Shown piece by piece: positions 50,924 to 63,790 of a DNA stretch of 64,000 nucleotides. The notes under the pieces were generated by a model that saw nothing but the letters and a program-made list of their open reading frames with translations, had not been told where the DNA came from and made no database searches. The number at the start of each line of letters is the position of its first letter. The stretch's first letter is position 1. Origin of the DNA: Osedax fenrisi (taxonomy: Eukaryota; Annelida; Polychaeta; Sabellida; Siboglinidae); contig OZ025239.1 of NCBI GenBank assembly GCA_964019155.1, forward strand, positions 81,900,916-81,964,915, written 5' to 3'. The position numbers were made by a program, and so were the translations under genes.

Positions 50924-52810
50924 TTAAGTAGAAGCTATACATTTAAGAGGGGCACACTGGTAAGATCTACAACATTTAGAGTTTTGCGTGCAGTCTGCGT
51001 CAAATCTACATTCATCAGCTTTCCGTGTGAACTGGTTTCTGTCTCCGCCACATTTCTTCTGTGAGAAGTTTCCCGCACATTTCTTAGGTTTGTGAACTTC
51101 TGTCGAGGTAAGAGGTTATATTAGGTGTTATCATTACTATGTTATGTAATACCTTTATAGAATACATATTTATATTTAATCATATTTTATAGATCTAAAT
51201 TTATTTAAATACCAATTATTCAATTGAATTCAATGAATTAGGCAATGAACCTACCTGCATTTCATACTCTACAAAATAATACATATATATAAATGATATA
51301 ATAGAGAGTTATTATATAATTATAAATAATATCCCCTATTTCATAATAAGACATATGAATACCTAAGATAGATGCAAACCTTTAACATTAGTAGGATAAA
51401 CACATCTAAGTGGACCGCAGAATTCTGTTACGCAACATTTGTAAGCGACATCGATATTCAAAAAAGGAACATTAACAATTGGACAGTCGGCATCTGTGTT
51501 ACAGGTCGTAGAGTTCACAGGTCCGCACTGGTCATGTAATGTAGAGGTCATCTTAACGAATGGACATTCACCCGGTCTGCCTGTGTTATTTAAGGAAATT
51601 TGTATGTGAAAAACGTCAATTTATGTATTATATAAGTAATTATATCATATTATTGTTTATACTTTTAAATAAATAAAATAATCTATACAATATTTAAATA
51701 ATTATAATAATATGTATACCCATTGTCATAAATTTACCCAATACATTTGAGATATGGTTCAATGTTTTATTAAATATACATTATTACTTAAATCTACCTT
51801 ATTAATATATAAATTATCAGCAAATATTTAAAATATAACAAATATATTGAGTATGTCTCCATAATTATCATAATTCCATTTAAGTAGTATACTATTATAA
51901 TATATTGATTTAATATTATTTTATTTTATTTTTATCTTATATGAATCATTTTAATGGAAAATTAATAATAGATATTGTATATATTGCATTTTATATATAG
52001 CATTTTTATATATATATATTGCATGTTATATTATATTGCCTATTTATTATTGCATATAGTTTTGCGTTGCTAACCCGGTGTTTGTAAACCGGTGCATGAT
52101 TTCCTCTCATGGGAACATGGACCTAAACAACATTTCTGAGAGCCATGACATTCGGAGTCTGCAAAACACATATCTTCAAAGTCAGGTTCAACGTATTCAA
52201 AACAATCTATATGGTAAGTTTTGCATTCTCCTGGTTTCACTAATACTGTTTTGTAATACATATATTATTAATTATTTATTATGTGATTAGTTATAATAAA
52301 GAATATAGCATATTTGAATATTTAGTAAAAATGTAATTAAATATCTTTCTAATAATAGTAAAATACCAATAATTAAATATATAATTACTAATTCCAAAAA
52401 CTTATTTAATAATTAATCAATATTATTTTATTTCACTAATTGTAATATAAAAACTAATTTCTAATTCAATGATTTTAATATGTATATATCATATGATGTT
52501 CACTATAATACACACAATAGATAACTAATCATGTAGGTTACCTACCTAGGTACCTATAGGTACCTACATTGTACGATTCATATATCACGTGTTATTTAAG
52601 TAATATATAAACTATATGTAATATTTGGACTACATATGATCGCTATGCATTACCATTAACATATTCTCGTTACTACATAGTTAATATCATATGTATAATA
52701 TTACATAACAGTAGTATACATATTGCATAACGTAGTAGTGGTAACTAACGTTTAGAACACGTGACATTAACAATAACAACAGTGAAAAGTAATAACAATG
52801 CGGTCTGCAT
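50924..52810 (-). CDS. Triple-WAP secreted protein, left copy
   Basis: Four minus-strand exons: 52810-52750 (signal peptide MQTALLLLFTVVIVNVTC), 52245-52075, 51580-51380 and 51099-50924 (stop at 50924-50926). All three introns are phase 1, so each WAP domain is one symmetrical exon. The product is 202 residues. Each domain has the eight-cysteine four-disulfide-core pattern, including KPGEC or RPGEC and a KCC pair. WAP domains commonly inhibit serine proteases or act against microbes, but the target here is unknown. A TATA box lies at 52875-52882 (complement). Compared with the right copy, it has six amino-acid changes (F43, L92, V122, A153, G162, S190 here) and four silent ones. Both copies are fully open. 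Confidence 0.85.
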
Positions 52811-52874
52811 GGTAACTATGTGTTAAGCTGGGGATGATTAAACTGAACTGACTCCTTAGCCTATTGTCCTCCTG

Positions 52875-52882
52875 CTTTTATA
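52875..52882 (-). promoter_or_regulatory. TATA box of the left WAP gene
   Basis: TATAAAAG on the minus strand, about 65 bp before the ATG at 52810, with a TCAGTTCAGTTT initiator-like stretch downstream. Mirrored at 58203. Confidence 0.65.
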
Positions 52883-53194
52883 CTATTATTAAATATCATA
52901 TCTATGACGCGATGATGAGAAATACTTAAGAAATATAAATATTATGCAATAATACATACGCATATTAATGATAATTACTCTATTTAAATGTCATAATAAA
53001 TCACATGTCATAAATACCATTCATAAATAAATAACTGAAATTAACGAAATACAATGAATAATATAATTTCAATTATAAATATAAAATAAATATAAAAATG
53101 TCCTTTATATATGAAATTAGATTATATAATCTATTTTATATACATATATATATAAATATATGTATATGTTTGTGTGCGTGTATTTTTCATTCAC

Positions 53195-53200
<6 letters not shown>

Positions 53201-53233
<33 letters not shown>

Positions 53234-53996
53234 TTTAATATAATTGACTACATACTTATAATAATTACCATATATATTATAATATATATGAATATATTCA
53301 TTATTTAACACACTTATATTATTAATAATAATAATCTATAAATATATACAACAATTAATATTAGTTTTAAGCCAAACGAATAATAACTTCTATAAGTGTA
53401 TTGTAAAGTAATCGCCTTGTTAAAAACTCTTTAATACTCTTTAATACTTTAATAAAACTTATTTACATAATTCTTTATAAATTACTAGTTTCAGGAAGTA
53501 ATTATGTAAATATATATAAACACTATTCTGTCATATTAATTGTTAAATACATTATACTATATTTCTAATTATAGTATTTTTATTATAATATTAATTTCAT
53601 TATATATATATATATATATATATTTTATACATATAAATACATATTCATAAATATATATATGGTGCTTATAATATGTAATTCATGTTTTCATTATTATTAA
53701 TAATTTATTGACGAAAATGATGCATACATATTATTTAATAAACTTTCATTTGTAAATTAATGTTTGATATAATTACATTAATGATCAATATTAGAATTAG
53801 TAATGCAATTATAATTATTAATATATTAATATAAAAATACATATTTGACAGAAATATGATACTGAATAAATCATTTATATATTATACAGATATATCGTAA
53901 TGGACCATATTACAATCCGGTCCATAATACCCACATTTCCTCTATATGAATAACATAAGAGTTATTAAGCCTTTAATAGTATAACCTACAATTATA
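53201..53996. other. Spacer side of the inverted repeat, AT-rich
   Basis: Not repeated in the other arm. Contains TA runs at 53198-53230 and 53600-53624 and a gtccat...atggac pair near 53901-53926 just before the LINE. No gene was recognised. Confidence 0.55.
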
Positions 53997-56900
53997 TTAC
54001 ATATATTTCATTATGAATGAAGTACTATGCTTTTGTGTTAATGCCAGAGAGACTGTGAACCGTGATTCCATGGTTATTGTAATCTCGGGATATTTTGAGA
54101 TTGATGAGTTATCTGTTGCTAAAGAAATTCTCACTAGTGATATATGTATTAAAAAAATCGTAGATGATTCTGAAAGCAGATATAGCGTTAAACGTAAATC
54201 CCCGAATTTATCTGAAAAAATCTCCAAAGATATCGTTGATATTTTTGATTTGATTGATAATGTAAATTCAGAATCGATTCCCTTATTTGTTGCATCCAAT
54301 ATTAGACGTATACCCCTATTGGAGATCAAAATACTAATATGGCATCAATTCATTCTGCTATAATATTACTAAGAAAGAACATCAATTTAATTAATGAAGC
54401 AATAATTCCATTAATTGACAATACTAATAATATTATAGATACCACTAATAAAGATATTTCACCAAATATATGTGAACATATATCTGCTGATATTCCTATA
54501 GATAATCAACTGAAAAGTGGAAACAGCAAGAATAACCATCCTATCTCTTATGCATCAATCGTACGAAATACCACACTGGATGATGGGTTTACACTAATAA
54601 CCTCAACCAAGAAATTGAAGAAAAGTCAAGTTAAAGAATCGATGATTCCTAATAAAGAAACTGAGAACATACGGCGTAAAGGTGTCATAATCGGAAAGAA
54701 TTCTTCGGAGGCATTCGGGAAAACTCCTCCAAGACGATATCATTTATTCCTATCTAGGTTAAATATTGATGTTACCGCTGACGATATTACATCGTATATA
54801 TGTAAAGAATGTGATATTACATCTAAAGAATGTTCAGTGGAGAAAATCATTACTTCTCACCACTTTGTCTCTTCATTTAAGGTAAGTCTGATGATTAACA
54901 ATGTCCAAGATGTATATAACTGTGAAAGATGGCCTAGTGGTATTTTATTAAACGTTTTTTTAATAAAGCTAATCATGACAATAATGTTAATGTTAACAGT
55001 AATCTATAATAATGGATTTACTCAATAAATTAAATTTATTGTCCTTAAACTGCAATGGTTTCAAGAACAAGGCTAATATTATTTTAGATACTTATCCTAA
55101 TATTGATTTATTTTGTTTTCCCCACTGGCTTTCCTCTAAGGAATGTTCTATGTTCAATACCAATAATAATAGTTATAGTGGTTATGGTAATGCTTCTTTT
55201 GATAACACAAAATTGAGAACCGGCAGACCTTTTGGTGGTGTTGGATGTGGAAAAAGGGAATAGATAGATATATAAGTATTATGAAATCTGAATATGATTG
55301 GCTTATATGTATTAAAGTATTCGATTTCTACATTATTAATATATATCTACCGTATGAGAGTCCTAATAATATTAGTTTATTTGAAGGTCATCTCGTTCAA
55401 CTGTTATTATATTGTGAATTCTTAAATTCATCTAATTATTGTATAGTAGGATATTGTAATGCTAATATTTCTAATCCTGATTCATACTTTAGTAATACTT
55501 TAATTAAATATTGTGTGGATAACAATAATATCATGTCAGATAAATCATTACTAGATTCTGATAGCTATACTTGTGTTAGTTCGGCGTGGAAAACATGTTC
55601 ATGGTTAGATCACTTATTATCCACTTTTGATACGCATTCATCCATATTAGATATTAAAATTGATTACTCCTTTATATTATCAGATCATCATCCATTAGTT
55701 TTTATCATAAATCAGAATACTATTCCTAGCTCAATTAGCTATAATAATAGTATTATTCATAAAAAAATTCAATGGAATAGACTTGATAAGAAACAAATTT
55801 TGAAATATAATATTGATACTAAGTTTAACATAGGAAAATTAATTAATGATATATATTCTTTTGATAGTAATATTAATTATTCGGATTACTTATATAATTC
55901 TTTATTGAGTATTCTTGTTATTGTTCTAACGATATATATTCAGTAGCTAATAAATTTAAATATGCACGTATGGAGTGGAATAATAATGTACATGAGAAAC
56001 ATGTTATTGCCAGATCTTACTATTTAAATTGGAAATGTAATAACAAACCCTTGGCTGGAATATGCTATGATAATATGGTTAATTCGAGAAAAATTTCAAA
56101 TACGAATTGCGATGTAGTAAGTTGATATCTAATCAATCAGAATCTAATAAGATTGCCTTAAAATTAATTAAAAATCTTAATAATTTTTGGAAGGTGATTT
56201 CAAACAATCTGAAGAAAAAAAACTCTTCCGCACCAAATAACATTGAAAATGAATATGATATAGTTAATATTACTAAATTCTGGTATAATTATTTTAATAA
56301 TTTATTTAACAGTACTACTGATATACCTTATCCTTACAATACTATTAATGTTAATGACATTGAATATACTAACTATAGTTGCATATAACCATATATGCTG
56401 AAATTTCATCTATAATTAAATCAATTAAAGGGGGTAAAGCTATAGGCCATGATGGAATATCTATAGAACATATTTCTCACGCGAATAGTTTTGTAATTGA
56501 ATTAATAATGCTACTAATTAATAATATGTTGCGGCATTCGTATTTCCCGAAGAAGCTAATGTTATCTTATATTTTACCTATAGTTAAAAATAAAAATAAA
56601 AGGTCGAATGATTCCACTAATTATTGGCCTATATGTATATCTAATATTATCTGTAAGATAATTGAAAAGGTGATACATAATAGAATATCTTCATTATTAA
56701 TTACTATGGATAATCAATTTGGCTTTTAAAAAAATATTGGTACTGAAATGTGTGTGTTTGCCCTTAAGCAATATTTAACAGATTATAATAATAATAACAC
56801 TAATATGTTCGTAGCATTTTTAGATGCTTCCAAAGCTTTTGATAAAATTAATCATAACATTTTATTTCATAGATTAAAATATAATAATATTCCTTTATAC

Positions 56901-57897
56901 ATAATTAATTTTTTTAATTACTGGTATAGAAACCAAATAATATATATTAAATGGTGTAATAATTCATCGGATAGCTTTCCTGTTACAAGGGGTGTTCGTC
57001 AAGGTGGCATTCTCTCACCATTGTTATTTAATTTATATACTAATCCTATGATTAAGAAATTAAATGAAATACATTCAGGTTATTTTTAAATGGAAATATC
57101 ATCAATAATCTATGTTATGCAGATGATATAGCATTATTTTCACCATCACTAGGGGGTTTGCAGTTGTTGATAAGTTGTTGTGAAGAGTTTGCTAACCATA
57201 ACCACATAACGTTTAATATTGATAAATCGGTTATTTTACCAATTTATTTTTATAAATTATATCATAAACCTGTGAAACTATATATAGATAATAAACTTCT
57301 AAAAGTTGTCAAATCATATAGATATCTTGGACATTGGATTTCAGAGGACTTATCTGATGATATTGATATATATATAGTAATATTAAACAGTTATATAAAC
57401 AAATCTATGCAATATCATATAACTTTAATCATTGCTCTAAGGATACCAAAATTATTCTATTTAAAACATTTGTTTCTAATATATACCTTAGTAGCATATG
57501 GATACCAAATAGATATTGCATGGCTAAACTTAATATAGCTTATAATAATGCTTATCGTATTGTTATGAACTACAGACGTAGAAATAGTGCCTCTTTAATG
57601 TTTTTTAACGATTATGTTAATAATTTAACTGTTAAATTACGCAAGTCATATTATTCGCTATATAAACGAATACAATTATCGTGTAATTCACTAATTGTTC
57701 AATTATATGAATATAATATTGTGTTCCCATCGCCACTGTTTACCATGTGGTATAACTCATTGTTTGTATAGTATTTTAAATTTCGTTTCTTTGATTAATT
57801 GTTTTTTTTTTTAGTTTATTCTTTTTAATTTTCGTTTATATTCTATGGACCTCTGTATTTCATGTCTGATTTAAATAAATAAATAAATAAATAAATA
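53997..57897 (+). pseudogene. LINE with ORF1 and ORF2 in the palindrome spacer, many frameshifts
   Basis: ORF1 (54013-55028, one frameshift near 54330) has the usual RRM-like block (HLFLSRLNIDVTADDITSYI, SSFKVSL, WPSGILL). ORF2 starts at 55012, overlapping the end of ORF1. Its endonuclease begins LNLLSLNCNGFKNKANII and ends LSDHHPLVF, and the usual GDxN is GYCN here. The RT has GHDGISIEHI, LDASKAFDKINH, GVRQGGILSPLLFNLY (56748-57089), YADDIALF near 57117-57140 and a C-terminal part to 57771. At least six frameshifts or stops occur. The 3' end has aaataaataaataaataaat (57871-57896) and stops exactly at the start of the right arm. The RT type differs from the other LINEs here. Confidence 0.8.
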
Positions 57898-58202
57898 TAC
57901 ATACACATACGTATGAATAAATACACGCACACATGTGGACACACATAACTAAAATAGATTACATAATCTAATATTATATATATATGAAATTTGTATATTA
58001 CTTATATATATTATGTCGAATTAAATTATCACTGTATTTTATAAATTTCAGATATTGTTTATGAATGGTATTTATGATATGTTATTTATTATGACATTTA
58101 AACAGAGTAATTATCATTAATATGCGTATGTATTATTGCATAATATTTATATTTCTTAAGTATTTCTCATCATCGCGTCATATATATGATATTTAATAAT
58201 GG

Positions 58203-58210
58203 TATAAAAG
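58203..58210 (+). promoter_or_regulatory. TATA box of the right WAP gene
   Basis: TATAAAAG about 65-70 bp before the ATG at 58274, followed by a tcagttcagttt initiator-like stretch near 58235. Confidence 0.65.
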
Positions 58211-58273
58211 CAGGATGACAATAGGCTAAGAAGTCAGTTCAGTTTAATCATCGACCCTTAACACATAGTTACC

Positions 58274-59053
58274 ATGCAGACCGCATTGTTATTACTTTTC
58301 ACTGTTGTTATCGTTAATGTCACGTGTTCTAAACGTTAGTTACCACTACTACGTTATGCAATATGTATACTACTGTTATGTAATATTATACATATGATAT
58401 TAACTATGTAGCAACGAGAATATGTTAATGGTAATGCATAGCGATCATATTTAGTCAAAATATTACATATAGTTTATATTACTTAAATATCGCGTGATAT
58501 ATGAATCGTACAATGTAGGTACCTATAGGTACCTAGGTAGGTAACCTACATGATTAGTTATCTATTGTGTGTTTACATTATATGATATATACATATTAAA
58601 ATCATTGAATTAGAAATTAGTTTTTATATTACAATTCGTGAAATAAAATAATAAGGATTAATTATTAAATAAGTTTTTGGAATTAGTAATTATATGTTTA
58701 ATTATTGTGTATTTTACTATTATTAGAAAGATATTTAATTACATATTTACTAATTATTCAAATACGCTATATCCTTTATTATAACTAATTACATAATAAA
58801 TAATAAATAATATATGTATTACAAAACAGTACTAGTGAAACCAGGAGAATGCAAAACTTACCATATAGATTGTTTTGAATACGTTGAACCTGATTTAGAA
58901 GATATGTGTTTTGCAGACTCCGAATGTCATGGCTCTCAGAAATGTTGTTTAGGTCCATGTTCCCATGAGAGGAAATCATGCACCGGTTTACAAACACCGG
59001 GTTAGCAACGCAAAACTATATGCAATAATAAATAGGCAATATAATATAACATG

Positions 59054-59088
<35 letters not shown>

Positions 59089-60180
59089 GCTATATATATA
59101 TATAAAATGCTATATATATAAAATGCAATGTATATATATATACAATATCTATTATTTATTTTCCATTTAAATAAGATATAAATAAAATAAAATAATATTA
59201 AATCAATATATTACTACTTAAATGGAATTATGATAATTATGGAGACATACTCAATATATTTGTTATATTTTAAATACTTGCTGATAAGTTATATATTAAT
59301 AAGTTAGATTTAAGTAATAATGTATATTTAATAAAACATTGAACCATATCTCAAATGTATTGGGTAAATTTATGACAATAGGTATACATATTATTATAAT
59401 TATTTAAATATTGTATAGCTTATTTTATTTATTTAAAAGTATAAACAATAATATGATATAATTACTTATATAATACATAAAGTAACATTTTCACTCACAT
59501 ACACATTTGCTAAACAACACAGGCAGACCGGGTGAATGTCCATTCGTTAAGATGACCTCTACATCACATGACCAGTGCGGACCTGTGAACTCTACGACCT
59601 GTAACACAGATGCCGACTGTCCAATTGTTAATGTTCCTTTTTTGAATATCGATATCGCTTACAAATGTTGCGTAACAGAATTCTGCGGTCCACTTAGATG
59701 TGTTTATCCTACTAATGTTAAAGGTTTGCATATATCTTAGGTATTCATATGTCTTATTGTGAAATAGGCGATATTATTTGTAATTATATAATAACTCTCT
59801 ATTATATCATTTATATATATATTATATTATAGAGTATGAAATTCAGGTCATTCATATTATAATTAAAATTATATAAATTAGTTGTATTACTTGAATAATT
59901 ATTATTTAAATATATAAAATATGATTACATATAAATATGTATTCTATAAAGATATTACATAACATAGTAATGATAACACCTAATATAACCTCTTACCTCG
60001 ATAGAAGTTCACAAACCTAAGAAATGTGGGGGAAACTTCTCACAGAAGAAATGCAGCGGAGACAGAAACCAGTTCACACGGAAAGCTGATGAATGTAGAT
60101 TTGATGCAGACTGCACGCAAAACTCTAAATGTTGTAGACCTTACCAGTGTGCCCCTCTTAAATGTATAGCTTCTACTTAA
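58274..60180 (+). CDS. Triple-WAP secreted protein, right copy
   Basis: Exons 58274-58334, 58830-59000, 59523-59723 and 60005-60180 (TAA at 60178) join through three phase-1 introns and give 202 residues. Residues 1 to about 18 are a signal peptide. WAP1 uses Cys 28, 35, 47, 53, 59, 60, 64, 71. WAP2 uses 83, 96, 104, 110, 126, 127, 132, 137. WAP3 uses 152, 161, 175, 181, 187, 188, 193, 198. The symmetrical exons are typical of shuffled extracellular modules. The protein should be secreted, and protease inhibition or antimicrobial action is the usual role, inferred only. Intron starts are gttagt, gttagc and gtttgc. Short single-exon frames seen here do not reflect the real gene. Confidence 0.88.
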
Positions 60181-61056
60181 ACCCGGTGTACGATATGTAC
60201 AGTGCTGTAGATATTCCCTGCATTCCATATATTCCATTAGTTATATTGCATTATTCTTATTTTTATTATTTATTCTATTATTTGTATTTTTATTGATATT
60301 AATAAAATACTGGAAAAGTTATTTGGATATTTATTTTTTATAATTAATTTTAACAATTATGTAAAATTATTATTTTTTATAGTAAATATATATATAAAAA
60401 TACATTCATAAATAAATAACTGAAATTATAATGTTATTTGTTATAACGAAATAGATGTACTCTCGATAGCGTGTGTATAGCCACGCCCCTTAATGTATCC
60501 CATATGGGTGTGATATGGCACATGCATGGTAATTCTCAGCTTGGATGATATTGTTAACCCGAGAATGTCAATAAGGATGAGAGTTAACATGGGCTATATA
60601 TGGCGGGGGTGGAGGTGCATATATATGTTACAATTGAAAAGTATAGTGTCAAACCAGTATTATTATTAAAGCTGAATATCGTATAACTATCTATATATAG
60701 GCTGATTAAAATGCACGTATATAAATAATACTATCGTGAACATATTTTTTATAATATATAAATAATCATTAATTAAATATATATTTAAAAACTATATGTA
60801 ATATTGATAATAAATACATATATATATATATTACAAATAAATTGCTTATGTGAGTTTCCATATTACATAATACTATAAAAAAGCGTTATAATCTATAAAT
60901 AAACCCCGAGACAATTGAAACATCACCACCCATAGGTCGACTTGTGGGCTATAAACATTAACCTTTATCGCGAGTGGTGGTAATAGTAGTGGCTTGAGGT
61001 AATCGCGACCTAAATAGAGAAACAATAAAGCGCTACGCTTACGTAACCTATACATA
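60181..61056. other. Intergenic part of the right arm
   Basis: Mirror of 50031-50923. The GC-richer block 60465-60615 (cacgcccctt and ggcgggggtgg included) and the block 60900-61040 are retained in both arms. No gene is called. Confidence 0.5.
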
Positions 61057-61057
61057 T

Positions 61058-61119
61058 CACGTGATCTGACTTCTACCACGTGATCAGTCTACCACGTGAT
61101 ATTGTAAGTCTCTATAAAA
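61058..61119 (+). promoter_or_regulatory. Promoter of the right 109-residue protein gene
   Basis: CACGTG occurs at 61058, 61077 and 61093, followed by TATAAAA at 61113-61119, about 58 bp before the ATG. A caacaacaacag leader precedes the start. Confidence 0.6.
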
Positions 61120-61176
61120 CGAGGTACTCATCTCATAGATCGTCATCCTACTCGACAACAACAACAGACATCTAGA

Positions 61177-61604
61177 ATGTTCGCAGCGATTACCCTCAGC
61201 CTCGCTATTCTGCTAACGTTAGTACCAGCTTGTTATTGCGGCCTTACCAGTAATATGTCTCCGTAGTATGCACCTTAATAGTTATAGTATACATTATAAC
61301 TTAATGCTTAATTATATAATTAATTGAATACTGATATAAATATTAATATATAAGACAGCTTGTACGGGGCACACTACAAGCAGGTATTATAGGCAGGTCT
61401 ATTATTAGTATGTAAACCTAAGGCTTATCCTGCCTTAGTATCACTGTGTTGAAGACAGTGTATACTAACCACACTATATTAAAGTATGTATTATTGTATA
61501 CGATTCACACTCTAGTGTATATAGACATATATATTATATATTTTAATGAAATATATCTATTAGAAAAAAATTAAAATATTATAAGTATATATACATACAC
61601 ATAT

Positions 61605-61661
<57 letters not shown>

Positions 61662-62117
61662 CTGTATACAGGTATATACGTGCGTATATGTATAAATACT
61701 ATATATATATATATACTATAGTATTATGTAATATTATATAAGTAGTTATAATTATACATACTATAAATTTATAATAGTATAGTATAGTTTAATAACCTAC
61801 TACATTTTCCTCACGCCTGTGTTAACAGACTAGCGGAGTGCGGTATAAACATAGAATTAAATAACGGAGGTCACGTGACAGTCGTCCAAGACGAGGTCAT
61901 CGAGTCAAGTGAGGTCAGGTACACGCGAGCTTGTGGTCTGGCCAATAGAGTACCGGTACCGACCAGGTACAATCTCGAGCAGGGCTACAAGAGGTTTCGT
62001 TCCAGTCTGAACAGTAGCGCTATGTACAATATCGTTAGTAGCTTGTCGTGTATTCAATATACACCTATAGGTAGTTATGTAGGTAGTAATGTAGGTGGAG
62101 TATTTAAATATCTTTGA
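61177..62117 (+). CDS. Novel 109-residue secreted protein, right copy
   Basis: Exon 1 is 61177-61217 (13 codons plus 2 bases, donor gttagt) and exon 2 is 61829-62117 (acceptor ttaacag, TGA at 62115). The signal peptide [16 protein letters not shown] is followed by a mature part with Cys 18, 49 and 88, a basic stretch [15 protein letters not shown] and a [10 protein letters not shown] tail. No family was recognised. Codon use and GC are well above the surroundings. It lies between the WAP gene and the CAP exons on the same strand. Exon 1 ends in the same phase (2) as the first visible CAP exon begins, so alternative splicing of one signal exon to both is possible. Confidence 0.65.
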
Positions 62118-62167
62118 CTAGGTGTAGTATATTGATACATTTAATTAATAGAATATATATATATATA

Positions 62168-62495
62168 GTAAAAAGCTAACAAGCGAGAAGTCCCGGTTTC
62201 GACTTCAGTCAGTTCTTATTTTTCTCTTGTGTTTATCAAGAACTTAATATACCATAAATTAAAACACAATAACAAAATGCTACTCTTTGTATTTTATAGT
62301 CATAGACCCTCGCAGTTATTTATTATTATTTTCAGATTTACTTTTTTACACTATAATGTAGGATAATGTTATAATGTCCTATGGGATAATTATAGAAGCA
62401 GATATTATCATGTGATAGTTACCCTTAACTCTGACGTGTATAAGTCTACGACTTCTTGAGGGGTGCATTTGTATCCGCTATTTGTATTGTATTCG
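62168..62495 (+). mobile_element. tRNA-derived SINE, right arm
   Basis: B box ggtttcgacttc (62195-62206), body cttgtgtttatcaagaactt and 3' part gacttcttgaggggtgcatt. The A-box end is degenerate or truncated. It lies just before the CAP exons and may have removed upstream exon sequence. Confidence 0.7.
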
Positions 62496-62567
62496 ATATA
62501 TATACGTGGTTTCAATACAAATTATTATATATATATATATATTATCAATCATAATTTGCATCATAAG

Positions 62568-62736
62568 AATTTCTTTAATGAACATTATTCAATCACAGAA
62601 ATGGAGTAGCAGAATGGCAGATTATGCCCAGGAAAATACGGATCAATGTCAGTTGGGATTTTCTTTTCCCAAATCGTTTGTAGTTTTTCTAAACAATTAG
62701 TTTTATATATTACTTATGCATAATTATATAACTATA

Positions 62737-62786
<50 letters not shown>

Positions 62787-63559
62787 TATATATAATGAAG
62801 TATACTTGTGCCTGTAGGTGTTCAGCATCTTTCTACACATCCGTCGGAAGTTATATGCATAACACAGGTATATATTCATTATAATATAAACTATACGTGT
62901 TATATGTGATGTATTCTATTACAGATTTTGAAATCTCTTGGCTCCTATCATTAATGTATATGCAAAAGGAATACTACGATTCTAATAACAATAGATGTTA
63001 TACTCATGGAGCTTGTAAATGTTTCTTATTAGTTAGTACATTATGGGATTATTAAATGAAATATTATAATTCATAGTATATCACTGATTAAAGAAAGTAT
63101 ATATTATACAATATTATAAAGTTGTGTCTAATATTTAGTCAATATTATTGACCTCTATAAAGGTAAATAAGCATGCACGATATACATGTATACACAAATG
63201 TTAAATCCGTTAACATATTACATGTACAATATATATATGTGTGTGTGTATGTATGTATGTGTGGATGCGTATATACATTATTTATATATTTGTTTAAATG
63301 AGATATAATAAATACATATTTATAAACAAATATATTTCAGTTGTCACGTGACACGTTATTTATATATTTGTTTAAATGAGATATAATAAATACATATTTA
63401 TAAACAAATATATTTCAGTTGTCACGTGACACGTTAGCTGAATTCGGGTGCGCTTCCACTATTTGCCCGGTGTTAAAGAAGAGTGACGGTGGCCTATTGT
63501 ACAACATGCTGAGAATAGTTTGCTATATGTCAAACGGGTTAGAGTTGATATCTAAATGA
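62568..63559 (+). pseudogene. CAP-superfamily gene, right copy, N-terminus missing
   Basis: Exons 62568-62675, 62818-62867, 62925-63035 and 63438-63559 join in matching phases (2, 1, 1). They encode SQKWSSRMADYAQENTDQC, SASFYTSVGSYMHNT, QKEYYDSNNNRC and GCASTICPVLKKSDGG...IVCYMSNG, with a stop at 63557-63559. Order and cysteines fit the CAP fold, while the catalytic-like histidine motif GHFTQ is replaced. An HN pair before the first exon (near 62549) is out of frame, as in the left copy. It differs from the left copy much more than the WAP gene does, for example DFEISWLLSLMYMQKE against DHDISWLLSLMYSEKQ. It may be a pseudogene, or it may use an unseen first exon. Confidence 0.55.
63280..63436. 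repeat. 80-bp tandem duplication in the right arm
   Basis: The segment from ttatttatatatttg to gtcacgtgacacg occurs twice in a row (63276-63355 and 63356-63436). The left arm has one copy. It lies at the acceptor of the last CAP exon, so two gttgtcacgtgacacgtta copies are present. Confidence 0.85.
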
Positions 63560-63790
63560 TGAGTTTAGCGATAACCTCTATTTCTATAGATATACTATAG
63601 TATACTATATCTACTAACCAACACATACCATTAATATAATTACCGGTACTATATGGCTTTCATTATAGATAATTAATCTATATTTATTAGGTTAAATATT
63701 GTTATTAAGTGCATATTTTATTAGTGTATCTCTAGGAATTTGTCAAGTAAAGACACATATTTAAACCAACATTCATAGCCATAACTTTAG

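Larger units (their letters stand above)
46563..53200. repeat. Left arm of a large inverted repeat
   Basis: Runs inverted against about 57897-63820. Order inward: foldback element, CAP gene, SINE, 109-residue secreted-protein gene, triple-WAP gene. The arms differ by scattered substitutions, by microsatellite lengths, by the Tigger-like MITE (left only) and by an 80-bp tandem duplication near 63300-63436 (right only). Confidence 0.9.

Noticed and set aside
58785..58997. Minus-strand frame over WAP exon 2 (mirror at 52078-52290)
   Set aside because: Antisense shadow of the WAP1 exon.
60040..60237. Minus-strand frame over WAP exon 4 (mirror at 50867-51064)
   Set aside because: Antisense shadow of a well-supported WAP exon with eight cysteines on the other strand.
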